A stretch of DNA of 64,000 nucleotides from Ilyonectria destructans (lineage: Eukaryota > Ascomycota > Sordariomycetes > Hypocreales > Nectriaceae): NCBI GenBank assembly GCA_020740775.1, contig JAHEWK010000021.1, positions 310,001 through 374,000 of the forward strand, in the 5' to 3' direction. Positions 21,518 through 33,691 of this stretch are shown here, one piece after another (positions within the stretch are counted from its first letter, which is position 1; every line of letters begins with the position of its first letter). The translations under genes were made by a program, and so were the position numbers. The notes under the pieces are model-generated. The model saw only the letters and a list, made by a program, of their open reading frames with translations, searched no databases and was not told the DNA's origin.

Positions 21518-22814
21518 GGCAGTCCGCTTCGCAGGAAGGGACGTAATGTATCATTCACACGGTGTTGTCAGGCGAAGGTTACTTGTCTCAAGTGAGCTTA
21601 TTAAGATAGACCCAAGCATTTGAAGTCTCTTCTCCTACCAGCAGAGGCATCGGATGATTTATAACCTACAGTAGCGCTTACTTGACGATCAGAATGTGCG
21701 CCGCACAAATTACCGGATGTGCCAGGCTTGGAGTGGCATGTGTCTTAACGTCACCTTGCCTCGATTGCTGCCCGGGTCGGAGAACCGAATGTAAGCCAGT
21801 GATCTTCAGCTTTTGGCGGGTTCTGTTTAGCTTGGTTTCAGCCAGTGGCTGGATGATGCATCAAGCCCTGCTCGATGCCACCCTGTCTAGGCATACGTCG
21901 AAAGAGCGCGGGGAATATGGGAAGGAGGGGTAGCTAGGTCTCCAACGGGTTCTCGGCACCCCCAATTGGTCTTCCGATGGCTTGTCGAGGGGTCTGAGCC
22001 GAGAGAGGAGAAATTAACAAGGTAGATAAGGTGATGAGAAACAAAAATGGCCTCCTTGATGGAGAGATCATCGGCAAATGCTGTCGTGTCAAAAGATCCA
22101 CCCCCGCATCTGATTGCTGCTTGGTTACGGCTCATGTACTAGATTCTCGGACCGGCGCCGGACCGGTAGCGTGCCGCCACAACTGACGACCCCGGCCAAG
22201 TCAAGAAACACAATGTAACATGGCGAGCGAGGAAGGTTGCGTGGACTAAACAACTCGAATTTGACCCTAGGTACCTAGGCAGTGTACAGTTCTCTCGAGA
22301 GTTCATGATTGTGAAGACTTGTGTTCCATCTTGGGATACAGTGTCCTTTCTCGGCGTAGACCTACGTAGACCTGGCATAGGTAAAATGAAGACTCCCAAG
22401 AGCATCTGTATATCGTGTTGACACTCGTTGCCTCCATGGACTCGGCGCTGGACGACTTGTACACAGCCCCTCAGAGCCAAGCCACTACATTCATGGACGC
22501 CTCCGTACTGACCCATATTGAATCAAGCTAGTGACCTCCCTGTTTTTACCCCAGAATCTACCCCCTCATTAGAAGCGGATTAGTCGATCCGAGGTTATGG
22601 GGAGCCCTTGTCGACTCTTCAACCATCTAGTACTACGGAATACCATGTCATGGACCATCTAGTAGTACTATATCATAGACCAAGGTTAAGGCCTTGCCCG
22701 GTCCTAGCTATAAATATGCCCTGGAGGGACCCCCCGAATATCCATCACTCATTGAATTCTTCCTCGAACACCTTCTCTGTCTACCTCCACTTATATCTTG
22801 ATCCTTTAATCAAC
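21518..22814. other. Intergenic region between Gypsy element and MFS gene
   Basis: No supported gene. Frames at 21682-21933 and 22139-22516 lack domains. The last 250 bases (TATAAATATGCC at about 22710, then a CT-rich stretch) look like the promoter and leader of the MFS gene starting at 22815. Confidence 0.45.
22703..22716 (+). promoter_or_regulatory. TATA-like box ahead of the MFS permease
   Basis: CTATAAATATGCC lies about 100 bases before ATG 22815 and is followed by a pyrimidine-rich leader, a common fungal core promoter layout. It is inferred from position and sequence only. Confidence 0.45.
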
Positions 22815-24472
22815 ATGAAAGAGAAATCACCAGGCAGCGCCGCAGCGAGCGTCCAGATTGCTGAACGCGCCGACAATGTGAACCTTTCAGACGAAGCCGG
22901 CTCACGCGAGAATGGGGGCTGGAGCGAGGCAGACACAAAGAAGTTGATCCGCAAGATTGACTGGGCCATCATCCCTTTTGTGTCTCTGCTCTATCTCCTG
23001 TCCTTCCTCGACCGCACCAACATTGGCAACGCTCGTCTCGATACGCTCGAGGCCGACCTTGGCATGTCTGGCCTCATGTACAACAATGCCCTGGCCGTCT
23101 TCTTCCCTTTCTACGTTGTGACCGAGATCCCCTCCAACATGGCCATGAAGAGGTTCAAGCCGTGGATCTGGATCCCCTCGATCATGGTTGCGTGGGGCAT
23201 TTTCTGCACCTTGATGGGAATCGTTCAGAGCTACCCGGGTCTGCTCGTTGCACGAAGCTTCCTCGGTCTGAGTGAAGGTGGTTTGTTTCCTGGAATTGCC
23301 TATTAGTACGTGCCTCGAACTGCCGTGACTATTACGCTGGTAGCTCACATTACTTAGCATCACCATGTGGTATCAACGCCACGAATGCGGCTTTCGCATG
23401 GCAGTCTTCTTTTCTGCTGCCACAGCTGCAGGTGCCTTTGGCGGTTTGCTAGCTCGCGGCATCATGGAAATGCGTGGTCTCGCAGGACTCTCTGGCTGGC
23501 AATGGATCTTCATTATAGAGGGAATTCTTACATTTCTCGTTGGTATGTTGAAACGCTCTCCGAGCACAACCATGTCATGTCTAACAATCTTACCTCTCAT
23601 TAGCGGTGGCATCTTTCAAGTTGATGAGCGACTACCCCGAGCGAGCGAAGTTTATAACCGAGGAGGAGCGGAAGCACATCCTAGAGCGCCTGAGGCTCGA
23701 CCGGTCGTCACTAGCAGATGAGTATGAAACGAAGTACGTCTGGGACGCTCTTCGCGACTGGAAGATCTGGGTCCACATGCTCATGGCCACCGGAACTTTC
23801 ACTGGAGTCTACTCCTACTCTTTGTTCCTGCCAACCATCATTCGCGACCTTGGATACTCCAACGCGACCGCTCAACTGATGAGCACTCCTCCATACATCG
23901 TGGCATGCGCTATCTGTATTGGAGCTGGTTGGTGGGCCGACAAGGTTCAGCAACGAGGCATCTTCATGATTGCCTTTACTGCCATGGCGTAAGTTCCTGA
24001 ACTCCTGTGCTATGTTGTGGCGATGTGCTGATAGTTTGCCAGCGGAGTCGGACTCATTCTGCTCATGACGGTCCGGCATACTGGAGTCCGATATTTTGGC
24101 TGCTTTCTTCTCGCCTCGGGTATTTTCCCCAGCGTGCCTCAGGGCATTGCCTGGAATAGCAACAACATCGGCGGTGCCCTCAAACGAGGCGTGGGGATCG
24201 CGATGAATGTGAGCTGTGGTAACCTTGGAGGTGTTATTGCAGCATACCTGTTTCTGAAGAAGGATGCTCCGAGATACATGCCTGGTTTCGCCACGCTCCT
24301 AGGCTTCCAGACCATGGCGTTCATTATGGCCGTGGGGATGACCATCCACTTGCGCCGTGAGAACGCTCGGCGAAACGCATCGTACAAGCCGCCGAGTGAA
24401 TACACCGAGGAGGAGATGAACGCCGAGCGAGAGAGAGGTGATGATGCAAGCTTTTTCCGGTATACAGTTTAA
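22815..24472 (+). CDS. MFS permease of the allantoate/anion:cation symporter family
   Basis: Plasma-membrane uptake permease, Dal5-like. Four exons fit: 22815-23305, 23358-23542, 23604-23988 and 24043-24472, together 497 codons with consistent phases. The family pattern is clear: a hydrophilic N-terminus, then RKIDWAIIPFVSLLYLLSFL with DRTNIGNAR, EIPSNMAMKRFKP and RSFLGLSEGGLFPG. The second half has YSLFLPTIIRDLGYSN, then GIAWNSNNIGGALKRG. The C-terminal tail is acidic and typical (YTEEEMNAERERG). Relatives carry allantoate, nicotinate, sugar acids or similar anions; the substrate cannot be decided here. No lesion was seen. Confidence 0.92.
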
Positions 24473-25020
24473 TGGCTTAGTATGTTAAGGTAAGTACCTA
24501 GCTTTAGATACTATATATCAGGGGTTTAGTAGTTTATATTACGGTATTAAAGTAGACGAGAAAGTATAGTGTAACTGGTAGTTTCTACTACTTAGCTGTT
24601 ATGGCCCGGGTTGTGGCCAGGCGGTCACCGCCAGCTATTATCACACTTGATTATATTGAATTTACTATTCTACTATTACCAGACTGTGACCTACATTGCT
24701 GACTACGACGTCCTGATCAACTTGATTATATACCCCATGCCCGGACCTACCCTATACCTTTAGGCTAGGCTCGACTGTTATAATATTTATTCAATTTGTA
24801 TATTAATGTAAGGCCTGGGGCGGCATGCCCAATCCGCACAAAGACCCGTAGCCTGTTGAGGCAAAAGACTAAGCGATTACAGGAAGTCACGTTACTTCAA
24901 TCGTGCCGTACACCTAGTAATAAGGGTAGTCATCGCCGAGTGCTCGCTGAGCCCTCGCTGCGGCGCACCGCATTTTCTACCCTTACAATTAACTTTAATA
25001 TAGCTATTTATATTAGTATA
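24473..25020. other. A/T-rich flank of the pogo element
   Basis: No gene was recognised. TA-rich sequence with many TATTA and TAATAT words, perhaps affected by C-to-T mutation. It ends in the TA used as target for the pogo insertion (25019-25020). Confidence 0.45.
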
Positions 25021-25119
25021 ACGTATATGATAAGTATGTGTGCCATCCAAGTATGTGTGCCACTTTTCCCTCCTACATCTAACTCTTTACTTGATTTATT
25101 GATTCTCCTACCACTAAAT

Positions 25120-25812
25120 ATGTCAGACCCAAATTACGAAGCTAGAATCCTTCTTGCCCTTCAGGCCCTTCAAAATAACCCTAAACTAAGCATCCGACGC
25201 GCTGCAGATATATATAAGGTCAATCGCATGACCTTAGGTCGCCGACAGAATGGCCTTCAATCTCGACGCGATTGGATCCCAAAGTCACGCCGACTATCTG
25301 ATCTAGAGGAACAGATTATAGTTCAATTTATTCTCGACCTAGATTCGCGAGGATTTCCTCCCCGACTGCGCGGTGTTGAAGAAATGGCTAACCGACTGCT
25401 CGCCGACCGCGACGCGCCACCTGTCGGCAAGCGCTGGGCTCATAACTTCGTTACGCGACATAACGAGCTAAAGACGCGTTTTTTTCGTAAATACGACTAC
25501 CAGAGAGCCAAATGCGAAGATCCAACCGTTATTCGCAATTGGTTTCGGCTTGTGGCGAACGTAATCGCGAAGTACGGCATCCGATCAGATGATATCTTTA
25601 ACTTTGATGAGACTGGCTTCCTTATGGGCATGATTGCAAGCGGAATGGTCGTCACAGGTTCAGAAAGACGTGGACGACCAAAATCAGTGCAGCCTGGAAA
25701 CCGGGAATGGGTTACAGTGATTCAGGCGATCAATGCGGAAGGCTGGGCGATCCAGCCGTTTATCATAGGTGCGGGCCAATATCACCTCGCCAATTGGTAC
25801 CAAGATAGCAAC
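25120..25812 (+). pseudogene. Pogo/Fot transposase, N-terminal half, cut by hAT insertion
   Basis: It starts MSDPNYEARILLALQAL, a psq-type helix-turn-helix, and continues through a CENP-B-like HTH (VGKRWAHNFVTRHNE). The first catalytic Asp of the DDE_1 domain is in FNFDETGFLMG. The frame runs 231 codons to YQDSN, where the hAT element begins. It resumes without loss of a codon at 33896. The open frame past 25812 (to 25941) is hAT terminal sequence, not transposase. Confidence 0.9.
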
Positions 25813-26077
25813 CCGACCTGCGTATTTGGATATGATATATCGATATCAACTGTGCTATCTGGATATATCGATATTGATATATATCGATATCGATATAACT
25901 CTCTGCCTCTTAAATGGATATCCAGATTGATATCCACCTAAATACCACTCTCTGATTGGCTGAAAAGATCTTGTCAATTGATTACATGATGAAAAGACTT
26001 CTGTTAAGCTCCGGAGACTTTTGCTTACTGTTGGAGGCAAGGATCACGATTATCGTGAACTTGTTCACGATGAGAGT

Positions 26078-26252
26078 TGTCAAATATTAGGGTGAATCAA
26101 AGTTGTGTATTGTGTCCCCCTATATCTTGAGGTTTCAGAGCAAGCTTTATATACCCTGTCCCTTCTGTATAGAATCAGCTAGAAGCTGATTGCTAAGCCT
26201 TGTGGCAATAGGTGGCAATAGGTGGCAACTTTCGCCACTGACATATCTGACA
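26078..26252 (-). repeat. 3-prime LTR of the Copia element
   Basis: 175 bases, TGTCAAATATTAG at the left end and CATATCTGACA at the right end on the plus strand. I found no difference from 30893-31067. Confidence 0.95.
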
Positions 26253-26276
26253 CACCCCCTCAGATTCAATGACTTC

Positions 26277-29200
26277 TCATTGAGTCTGAAGCCCTTCTTC
26301 GTCCTTCTGGAGCCTCTTCCTAACGTCTTCTAATCCAAGTTGATATAAAAAGCGGTTCCATTTTCCGGCTGGAAGTGCTTTCGTCAGGCCATCTGCGACT
26401 ATGTCTGTTGATTTGACGTATTTGACTTGAATTTTCCCTCTTTGAACCTCCTGTCTGAGCCAGTGATTGTGGATATCAACATGCCGCAACTTGGTCCTCA
26501 AAGTAGCTATCTCAGCCGTCACGAGGTTGATAGTCTGAGTGTTATCGCAGTCAATCTGGATGGTCAAGTCATCCAGTTGAACTGTCAGCTCCTTGAGCAG
26601 TCGGCTCACAAAGAGAGATTCCTTAGCTGCCTGTGCTAGGGCTAGGAGCTCTGCTTCTGTTGTTGATGTTGTGACCGTGTCTTGTTTGCTGGCTCTCCAT
26701 CCGATCAGTCCGTTGAACAGCTTGATGGTATATGCCTGCGAGCTCTTCCGATCAGTTGTGTTGTCGGCAAAAGAGGCATCGCTAGCAATGCTGAGACCGC
26801 CGGGTCCTCCGAAAGATAGAGCTAGGTTCTTTGTATGTGTGAGGTAATGGATAACGCGGTCAGCCGCTTCTTGGTGTATTTGACTTGGATTGGTGAGGAA
26901 TCTGGCCAATCTGGAGACGGCAAAGGCAATGTCAGGTCGGGTGTTGACTGCGATATAGAGGGTTGATCCGATCTTGCGTTGGTATCGTTGAATTTCTGTT
27001 GGGGTTGCTAGCCCTGTGGCAGGCCGTAGCTCTAACTGAGTCATTGGTACTGTAGCTGTTCCTTTATTAGCTAGGTTTGCAATTTTCTCAATATAGGCTG
27101 CTTGGGATAGCCAGATCTTCCTTGTAGGTCGGTCCCGTATGACTTCCATTCCAAGGAACCATTGTACGGGGCTTTGTTTTCTTGTGTTTTCCTGTAGGCC
27201 AGAATGACATCATCGACATATACGAAGAATAGGATTCCTTCTTTTCTGAAGCAGCAAGGCTCGTGTGGAACTGGCTTGTAGCCCAGCTCTAAGAGGGTCC
27301 TAGAAAGCTCCTTCTGCCACAGTAAGGGGGAGACTCTCAGTCCGTATAGAGCTTTGTTGAGCTTTAGGATAGTTCCTGCCTTCTTATAGCCTGGAGGCAT
27401 CTGCATGAAGATGTCTTGATCAATTGGGGCATGTACGAATGCGTTGACCACATCGTATTGGATCATTTCTAGATCAAATTTTGCTGCAATAGCTATCAAG
27501 GTCCGAAAGGACCTTCCGGCTAAGGTAGCTGCATATGTGTCTTGCAGCTTCCCTTTTGCTTGTTGGTCTCCTCGCACCACTAGCCGGGCCTTGCATTTCT
27601 GAAAGTAACCGTGTTTGTCTGTTTTATAGACGTACACCCACATACAGCCTAGGACCTGTTGATCAAATGTTCGAGGGTCCTTGGCTCGGATCTCAGTCCA
27701 TGACCTCATTTCCTTATGGCTTTGAAGATGAATTTCTTCAGCCTTCTGGAAGAGGTTTTCCAATGGATGTCCTATGAGATCTTGATGCTTCATTGGTGCC
27801 GGAGGTAATGCACTTCTATGCATCTTTACCCCTTGACGGATCTTTCGTTCTGTTGAGATTTGCAGAGGAGATTTGGTTCCAGCTAGAAAAGCTGCTTGCC
27901 ATGTGATAGTTCTGTTCCCTTGTTCTGACACATTTTGAGGTAATTGTGCGAGTAGGGCAGATGGCGGTGTATCTGGAGGCGTGGGGAAGTCTTCGTATTC
28001 TGCCCTCTTTGCCTGTGAGATTTCGTCAATCGCCACTATGAGATGGTTCGGTGTGAGTTCATCTTCTTCTTCAGGAAAAGCCACCTCAATAGAGTCTTCA
28101 GCTTCTAGCTGATCAATTGATTCGTCTTGGAGGGATGCAATTCGTGCGATTTCTTCTAAGTCTGCCTCTAAGAGGTCATCCTTGAAGTTTTCCCAGTCTC
28201 CGTTACAGCCCTCGTCTTCATTAAAAATGACGTCTCGGGTGCTGATTATCCGATTGATTGTCGGGATCCAGATCCTGTAGATATTCGAGGATCTGTATCC
28301 AACTAGGAAGCCGATCCATCCTTTCGGTTTGAGTCGCATCTTGCGGTTGAGCTTTTGTTGTGCCTCAGGGGTCATGGCATAAGCTTTGCAACCAAATGCC
28401 CTTAGATGTGTTTGGTCAGGCTGTTTTACCGGTTGTGGAATTCCTCTGGCTCTGGCTATTGCAGTATGCAGTTGATCGTATGGTGTTTTCCAGCCTGATT
28501 TGTAATTTGGCGTTCGGTTATATAGATAAACTGCTGTTTTGCCGATTTCTGGCCATAGCTGATGAGGGAGCTTAGAGCCTGTTCGCATGGCTCTTTCCTT
28601 ATCCTTAATCACACCCCCTGAGCGTTCGGCGCCGCCATTTTGGGCTTGGCTATACGGTGCCGAGGGCTCGATGACGGTGGCTCTATTCCGTAGGAAGTTT
28701 CCGACTTGCGGTTTGACCTCTGTGATCTCATTGTCGCATTCGATGACTTTGACCTTGATGTTATGTTGAACTTGTAGATGTTCGAAGAAGGATTTGAAGA
28801 CTGCGATAATAGCCTCCGTTGTCCGAGATGTAAGGTAGTAATCCCAAATGTAACCGGTTGATCGGCAGGTGAGAAGCATCTGTGAGGTATAGCTACCTAT
28901 GCCTTCTTCATAGTCATGGAAATCAATAGCGATGCGTTCACCGGCTGTCTGGATAGACTGCCTTGGAGCCCGTCTGACTTGTCTCTTGATCTTTGATAGG
29001 CCACAGGCGTCACATTCGACGGTTGTTGGTCCTCGAATTCGCACCCCCTGAGATGCTGAGACAAGGTGTTCAAGAGCTTGCGGTCCTGGATGCCCTAGGC
29101 GGTTATGCCAGCGTATAGCTTCTCCTGCCAAGGGAGCCCTCTTTGTGTATGAGGTGAACTTGTGGGCTGCCCAAGCCGCTGGGGTTATCTCTGCCAGTTG

Positions 29201-29617
29201 GTATTCAATGACGTATTGACCGTATAGGTCCTTGATCGTGCAGGCGATTGTCTGATCGGAATGACGGAGGGTCGTTGGATCACGTCTGTTATCCCAATAG
29301 AGTCCTTTCTTCCGTAGCTGACGTAAGGAGACTAGAGTTGTGAGGAGTCGGGGACAGTAGGCTACATCTTCAAGCAACAGGGCTCGAGTTCTTGTCAGCC
29401 TGACTATCATTGTTCCATATCCCAAAATTGGTAACTTTCGGTCACCTGACCAGATGAAGTCGCCTGGAAGGGCCGGCTGGAGATCAGCTAGTCGATTGGG
29501 GTCATTTGTGATTGAGATCGTTGTTCCGGGGTCTAGGATTTGAGATTTTCGTAAGGGATAGTTATCGCTTTGAACGGCAAATGCGGCGTTGACTTTAGCG
29601 ATAAGCCGCCCATAGAG
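26277..29617 (-). pseudogene. Copia Pol (protease, integrase, RT, RNase H) with a small deletion/frameshift
   Basis: The frame follows gag in phase after one TGA (29618-29620). Domains in order: protease with ILDPGTTISI (a variant of the usual DSG motif); GAG-pre-integrase WHNRLGHPG with CDACGLSKIK; integrase core IAIDFHDYEE, VIECDNE and AQNGGAERSG; and reverse transcriptase with QYDVVNAFVHAPID and FVYVDDVILAY. At about 27140-27190 the frame breaks. After AYRKTQENKA the roughly 20 to 25 residues that usually precede the WFLG motif are missing, and the RNase H part (27149-26277, IASDASFADN, DIVADGLTKAL) is in another frame. This copy should be unable to make a full RT-RNase H. Confidence 0.9.
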
Positions 29618-30832
29618 TCATTGGTCAGAGGTGTCTTCGATGGCTAGTTTTGGCGAGATCTTGGACTTCTTCTGAGTGAGAGCTTTCACTTGTGCCTGTA
29701 GGTCTAAGTCTTCTTCGAGGGCTTCTCTTACTTTTATCTGAAATTTTTCTCGAGGCCTAAACCCTCTCCAAGCTATGTTTGGAAAAACATAGAAGCATTT
29801 CTTAAGGACATGGGGTAGGCCGCATGCCGGGCATTTATCCTGTTCTTCAGGAGGCCTCTGGCGCTTCGTCCTTTGCCCTTCCTTCTTCAGAGAACGGTAC
29901 TGACCTTCAATGATGCGAGCGTCCTCTGGTTCATCATCCTGGGGGTCCTCCCCAGCAAAGCTCGCAGAGAATGCACCTTGGGAGAAATTTCCCGTGCGAC
30001 CTGGGCCCCGTAAGGCCTCTGCATTTTTGAGCTTATTCCGGAAGGCGTTCGCTAGATCTCGATAGATAAGAGATTCATCTTGGATCAGGTTTTGTTGGCT
30101 AATTTCATAGGCTGCCGTCCAGGCAGGGAGAAGTTGTGAAGAGATGTTGAAGAAGTCATATGCCCAGGAGCTGCAAAAGAGGGTCTCTGGGACCTTTTGT
30201 TGCTGTCCTTTGGCCAGGGCTTCTTCCCAATCTTCTAACCATTTGACCGCTTGAGTTATAGTCTTTGGAGGCGTTTTCATGAGGGTCAAGTAAGTGTTTC
30301 GGGCATCTCGTGTTTCGTCTGCTTCTGACCTCCCGCATCGGGCACGAAGATTTTTATGCCATTCATAGATCGACTTGCGTGGCTGACAACAGGTCCGGAC
30401 GTAACTGGGAGAGACAGTTCGGATAACCCAGTCTTGGAGGGTTCTCAGAGACTTCCTCTGTCTTTCTGACGATTTTTCTTGAAGCTGATATAAAGAGAGG
30501 TCCTGTTGGAAGCTCTTCTGACCTTGTTGAGTTAGGTCAGATAGAGACCATGTTCCGTTGGTTGTCTCCTGTATGTCATCTGAATTGGTCCCTTCAGTCT
30601 CAGGTGTTTCTGATCGAATGGTCCGTTGTGCTGCTGTTGTCTTGGTATATTTGCGTCGTCTGATATCGGGGAAGGCCGGTTCCTCTTCAAGGAAAATCTT
30701 CCTTTTGAGGTGCTGTTGCAGACCTAGAAGGTCAACCTGAAGAAGGAATTCGTGCTCCCAGTCCGGGAAGTCCCCAGGTTTTATAAGAGTGGCTGTAAGA
30801 CCTTCTTTCTGGGATTTTCTATGCAGTATCAT
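29618..30832 (-). CDS. Copia Gag
   Basis: 404 residues from the first ATG in frame (30832, MILHRKSQKEG). The capsid-like region is followed by a zinc knuckle CPACGLPHVLKKC (CX2CX3HX4C) near the C-terminus. The stop is TGA followed by CTC TAT, and the pol frame continues in the same phase. That suggests Pol is made by stop-codon readthrough. The frame is open upstream to the LTR edge but has no ATG there. Confidence 0.85.
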   Translation of the reverse strand: MILHRKSQKEGLTATLIKPGDFPDWEHEFLLQVDLLGLQQHLKRKIFLEEEPAFPDIRRRKYTKTTAAQRTIRSETPETEGTNSDDIQETTNGTWSLSDLTQQGQKSFQQDLSLYQLQEKSSERQRKSLRTLQDWVIRTVSPSYVRTCCQPRKSIYEWHKNLRARCGRSEADETRDARNTYLTLMKTPPKTITQAVKWLEDWEEALAKGQQQKVPETLFCSSWAYDFFNISSQLLPAWTAAYEISQQNLIQDESLIYRDLANAFRNKLKNAEALRGPGRTGNFSQGAFSASFAGEDPQDDEPEDARIIEGQYRSLKKEGQRTKRQRPPEEQDKCPACGLPHVLKKCFYVFPNIAWRGFRPREKFQIKVREALEEDLDLQAQVKALTQKKSKISPKLAIEDTSDQ

Positions 30833-30892
30833 AGATAAGATAGAGGGATTCTCAAAGATATTAAAATGGGTTGAGGCAGTGAGACTCTTAAT

Positions 30893-31067
30893 TGTCAAAT
30901 ATTAGGGTGAATCAAAGTTGTGTATTGTGTCCCCCTATATCTTGAGGTTTCAGAGCAAGCTTTATATACCCTGTCCCTTCTGTATAGAATCAGCTAGAAG
31001 CTGATTGCTAAGCCTTGTGGCAATAGGTGGCAATAGGTGGCAACTTTCGCCACTGACATATCTGACA
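30893..31067 (-). repeat. 5-prime LTR of the Copia element
   Basis: 175 bases, identical on reading to 26078-26252. In coding direction it holds a TATA-like GGTATATAAAGC. Three short GGCAATAGGT-type units lie near the upstream end. Confidence 0.95.
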
Positions 31068-31435
31068 AGAGTGAACGACCACAACTAGTATCAGGCAGCA
31101 GCCTGCTGCCTATGACATCGGCACATTGAATATAGGTATAAGAGACCGAGCTTCGTCGCTCTCTTAGATAGAAAGAGGAGCTCAATTAACACTGATCTTT
31201 TGTTCAATGTCTGCATTCGTGTATCAGTGATAGGTTGACAACTTCTCTCAATTTCAACATCAGCACCACCATCTCAGTACTCGTTCAAACGGCCCTGGGT
31301 ATTCTAGCACAATTAGCTTATCCAGGTGATTTATCGACCATGATATCATCTCAGACCACCGCCGCCTCTACGCCCTCGATTTCGGACTAGCCTATTACTG
31401 GGACGTCTCTGGACTTTTTCCTCTTCTTCAAAGCA

Positions 31436-33691
31436 ATGTATCCTGATGAGGACACCCCGAACACCACCGGCGGGTCACGTACGCGCAAATCTAGGGGTAT
31501 AGTGATATATCGACGTCTCCATTGCCCTGCCGATAAGCCCTGGGCGAATCGGAAGCGGGACAACGCATGGCATCACGCCCGGCGGTGCCATGCCGATATT
31601 ATCTCTTCCCTCGATCGCACGCTTATTGGGGGCAGTTCTGATGTTCTAGATGATGAAAGGGAAGCCAAACGTCCTCGGATTGATGCTTTCTTTCCCTCTC
31701 GTTACTCGGATGTCTCTCTCCGCCGTATGTTCGACCGCGATCGGTATTTAGACGCAATAATCGGCCTAATTACACGCTGCCGGCTTGCCTTCTCAGTAAT
31801 TACCTGGGATGAGATGCAAGAGATAATGCTAGCAGCTAATCCTGCTATAGAGGACCTTTTAGTGACCAACCGAAGTGCTCTAATGCGACTAATTGATACC
31901 ACATATGAGTTATATTCTTCTCAGCTTATGGCAACTCTTAAAGCTTCTATCTTAAAGATCCATATCGTCTCTAATCTCTGGACATCGCCCCATCGCCATA
32001 GGATACTCGCCATCTCTGCAAGATGGGTTAATCAGGATTATCAGCCATAAAGGGCACTTCTAGCGATGCCAGAATGTTACTATAGCCATAGTGGTGAAAC
32101 CCAGGCATCTCTAATTATCGATATACTGGCAAAGTACGGTATTGCTTCTAAAGTGGGCTACTATGTAGGGGATAATACCACTTCAAATGATACCTGCTTG
32201 TCTTATCTCTCACGGCGGTTACGAGAAGACTATGGGGTACGATAGCTCTTCCCTTATCTCTGGATTAGGATTGATTGGTTACTAGTTGACGTTTGATCCC
32301 TCTAAGCGCCGTATCCGCTGCGTCGCCTCCATTATTAATCTATCCCTTCAAGCATTTCTTCTCGCGTCTTCAAAAGAGGCACTAATCGCCGCTCTTAATG
32401 CCGCCGATAATACCTCAAACGATCAGTTGTTTGCACAGTTCTACGACACCTTGCACGACGCCGGACAGACAACAAGAACAGATGAGGCCGATCAGAGAAG
32501 AAGAGCTTCGCGAAGAGGCAATCGTATACTTGAGAACTTCACTGGATGGCAGCATATCGCGCCCCTACGGAAAGTACACAATATTGCGGTCTGGACACGT
32601 AAATCTACGCTTCATTCGGCTATATGGGACGATGAAATAAAGCTCCGACTAGGCATAGATAATGCCACACGCTAGAATTCATGGTATCGATTGTTGGATA
32701 ATTTTCTGCAGTATCAATCCCGTGTAAAACAGTTCCTAATTGACCATGATAGAGAGCTTCAAGACGATATCCTGCTAGCTTCAGAGTGGGAGTTTATTGA
32801 ACGGACGTATTGTTTCCTACAGCCGTTTGCCTCAGCTACGTTGTTGGCCGAAGGGGCGCGATCTACACTCTCCCAATCACTGTCGATAATGGATGTTTTA
32901 TTGCGACAGTACGAGAAGTATAAGGTCGGTGGCGATGTTTTTTCTTTTATCTAATTGATCGGTTAACTAATTGTCTTATTTAGGAGCTTTATAGTTCAAA
33001 GGAAAACCATGATCCTCATATGATACACTGTATCGATATGGGCTGGTTTGTACTTAATAAGTACTATACCTTATCAGACCAGATACCTGTGTATGCCGCT
33101 GCACTTCTTCTCGATCCCTTAAGAAGAAGAAAATATATTGAGCGGAATTGGCAAGAATCCTGGCATGCGCCTGCTATTGCTGCTGCCCAGCAAATTTGGC
33201 TAGATGAATATAATGCCGCGCCAATCTCAGAATCCTTGCGGGTGCCTCTAGATGTATCCTCTTCATCTGGGAGGCAGCGCAACGAGCTGGATGAGTTGTT
33301 GAGCGACATTGCTGTTACTGGCCCTATCTTAGACGACGCCGATAACTTCAAAACCTTTATTGATACACCACCAACCCGGATAGCTGGCTCTCCTCTCGAG
33401 TGGTAGCTACATCGAGATTAAAGGAAAGCATATCCGCGGTTATCCCGCATGGCAATTGATATCCTCTCAATCCCTCCTGAATCATCTGATGTTGAGTCTC
33501 ACTTCTCATCGGCGCGGCGTACGCTATCATGGGATAGAGAGAGCATGACCTGCGAGAACCTGGCGAAGGTTGAGTGTGTGGGCAACTGGATGCGCGAGGG
33601 TATCATTGTGCCCAGGTCTCACGGTGGCAGGGGCGTTATTTCGGGCGTTGCTGTTGAATTAGCGTTGAAACAGAGGCAGAGGACTTTCTAG
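31436..33691 (+). pseudogene. hAT transposase, degenerate
   Basis: It starts ATG 31436. The N-terminal part has a Cys/His pattern like a BED finger (LHCPADKPW ... WHHARRCH). The core includes IVSNLWTSPHRHRILAIS, HSGETQASLIIDILAKYG and KRRIRCVASIINLSLQAFL. The C-terminal dimerisation region is SIPPESSDVESHFSSARRTL. Two introns are likely (about 32238-32286 and 32927-32980). In-frame stops are at 32048 (TAA), 32673 (TAG where NATRWNSW is expected), 33404 (TAG at a Trp) and about 33418 (TAA). Several are TGG-to-TAG or CAA-to-TAA changes, the C-to-T type. The protein cannot be made. Confidence 0.88.

Larger units (their letters stand above)
26078..31067 (-). mobile_element. Full-length Ty1/Copia LTR retrotransposon nested in hAT
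   Basis: A 4990-base element flanked by the 5-base duplication AGAGT (26073-26077 and 31068-31072). The two 175-base LTRs are identical on reading. Coding sense is minus: gag, protease, integrase, reverse transcriptase and RNase H, the Copia order. It interrupts the hAT between its left subterminal region and its transposase, so it is the youngest layer of the nest. Confidence 0.96.

Noticed and set aside
25813..25941. Extension of the pogo N-terminal frame beyond YQDSN
   Set aside because: This part is hAT terminal repeat (GATATCGATAT motifs), not transposase.
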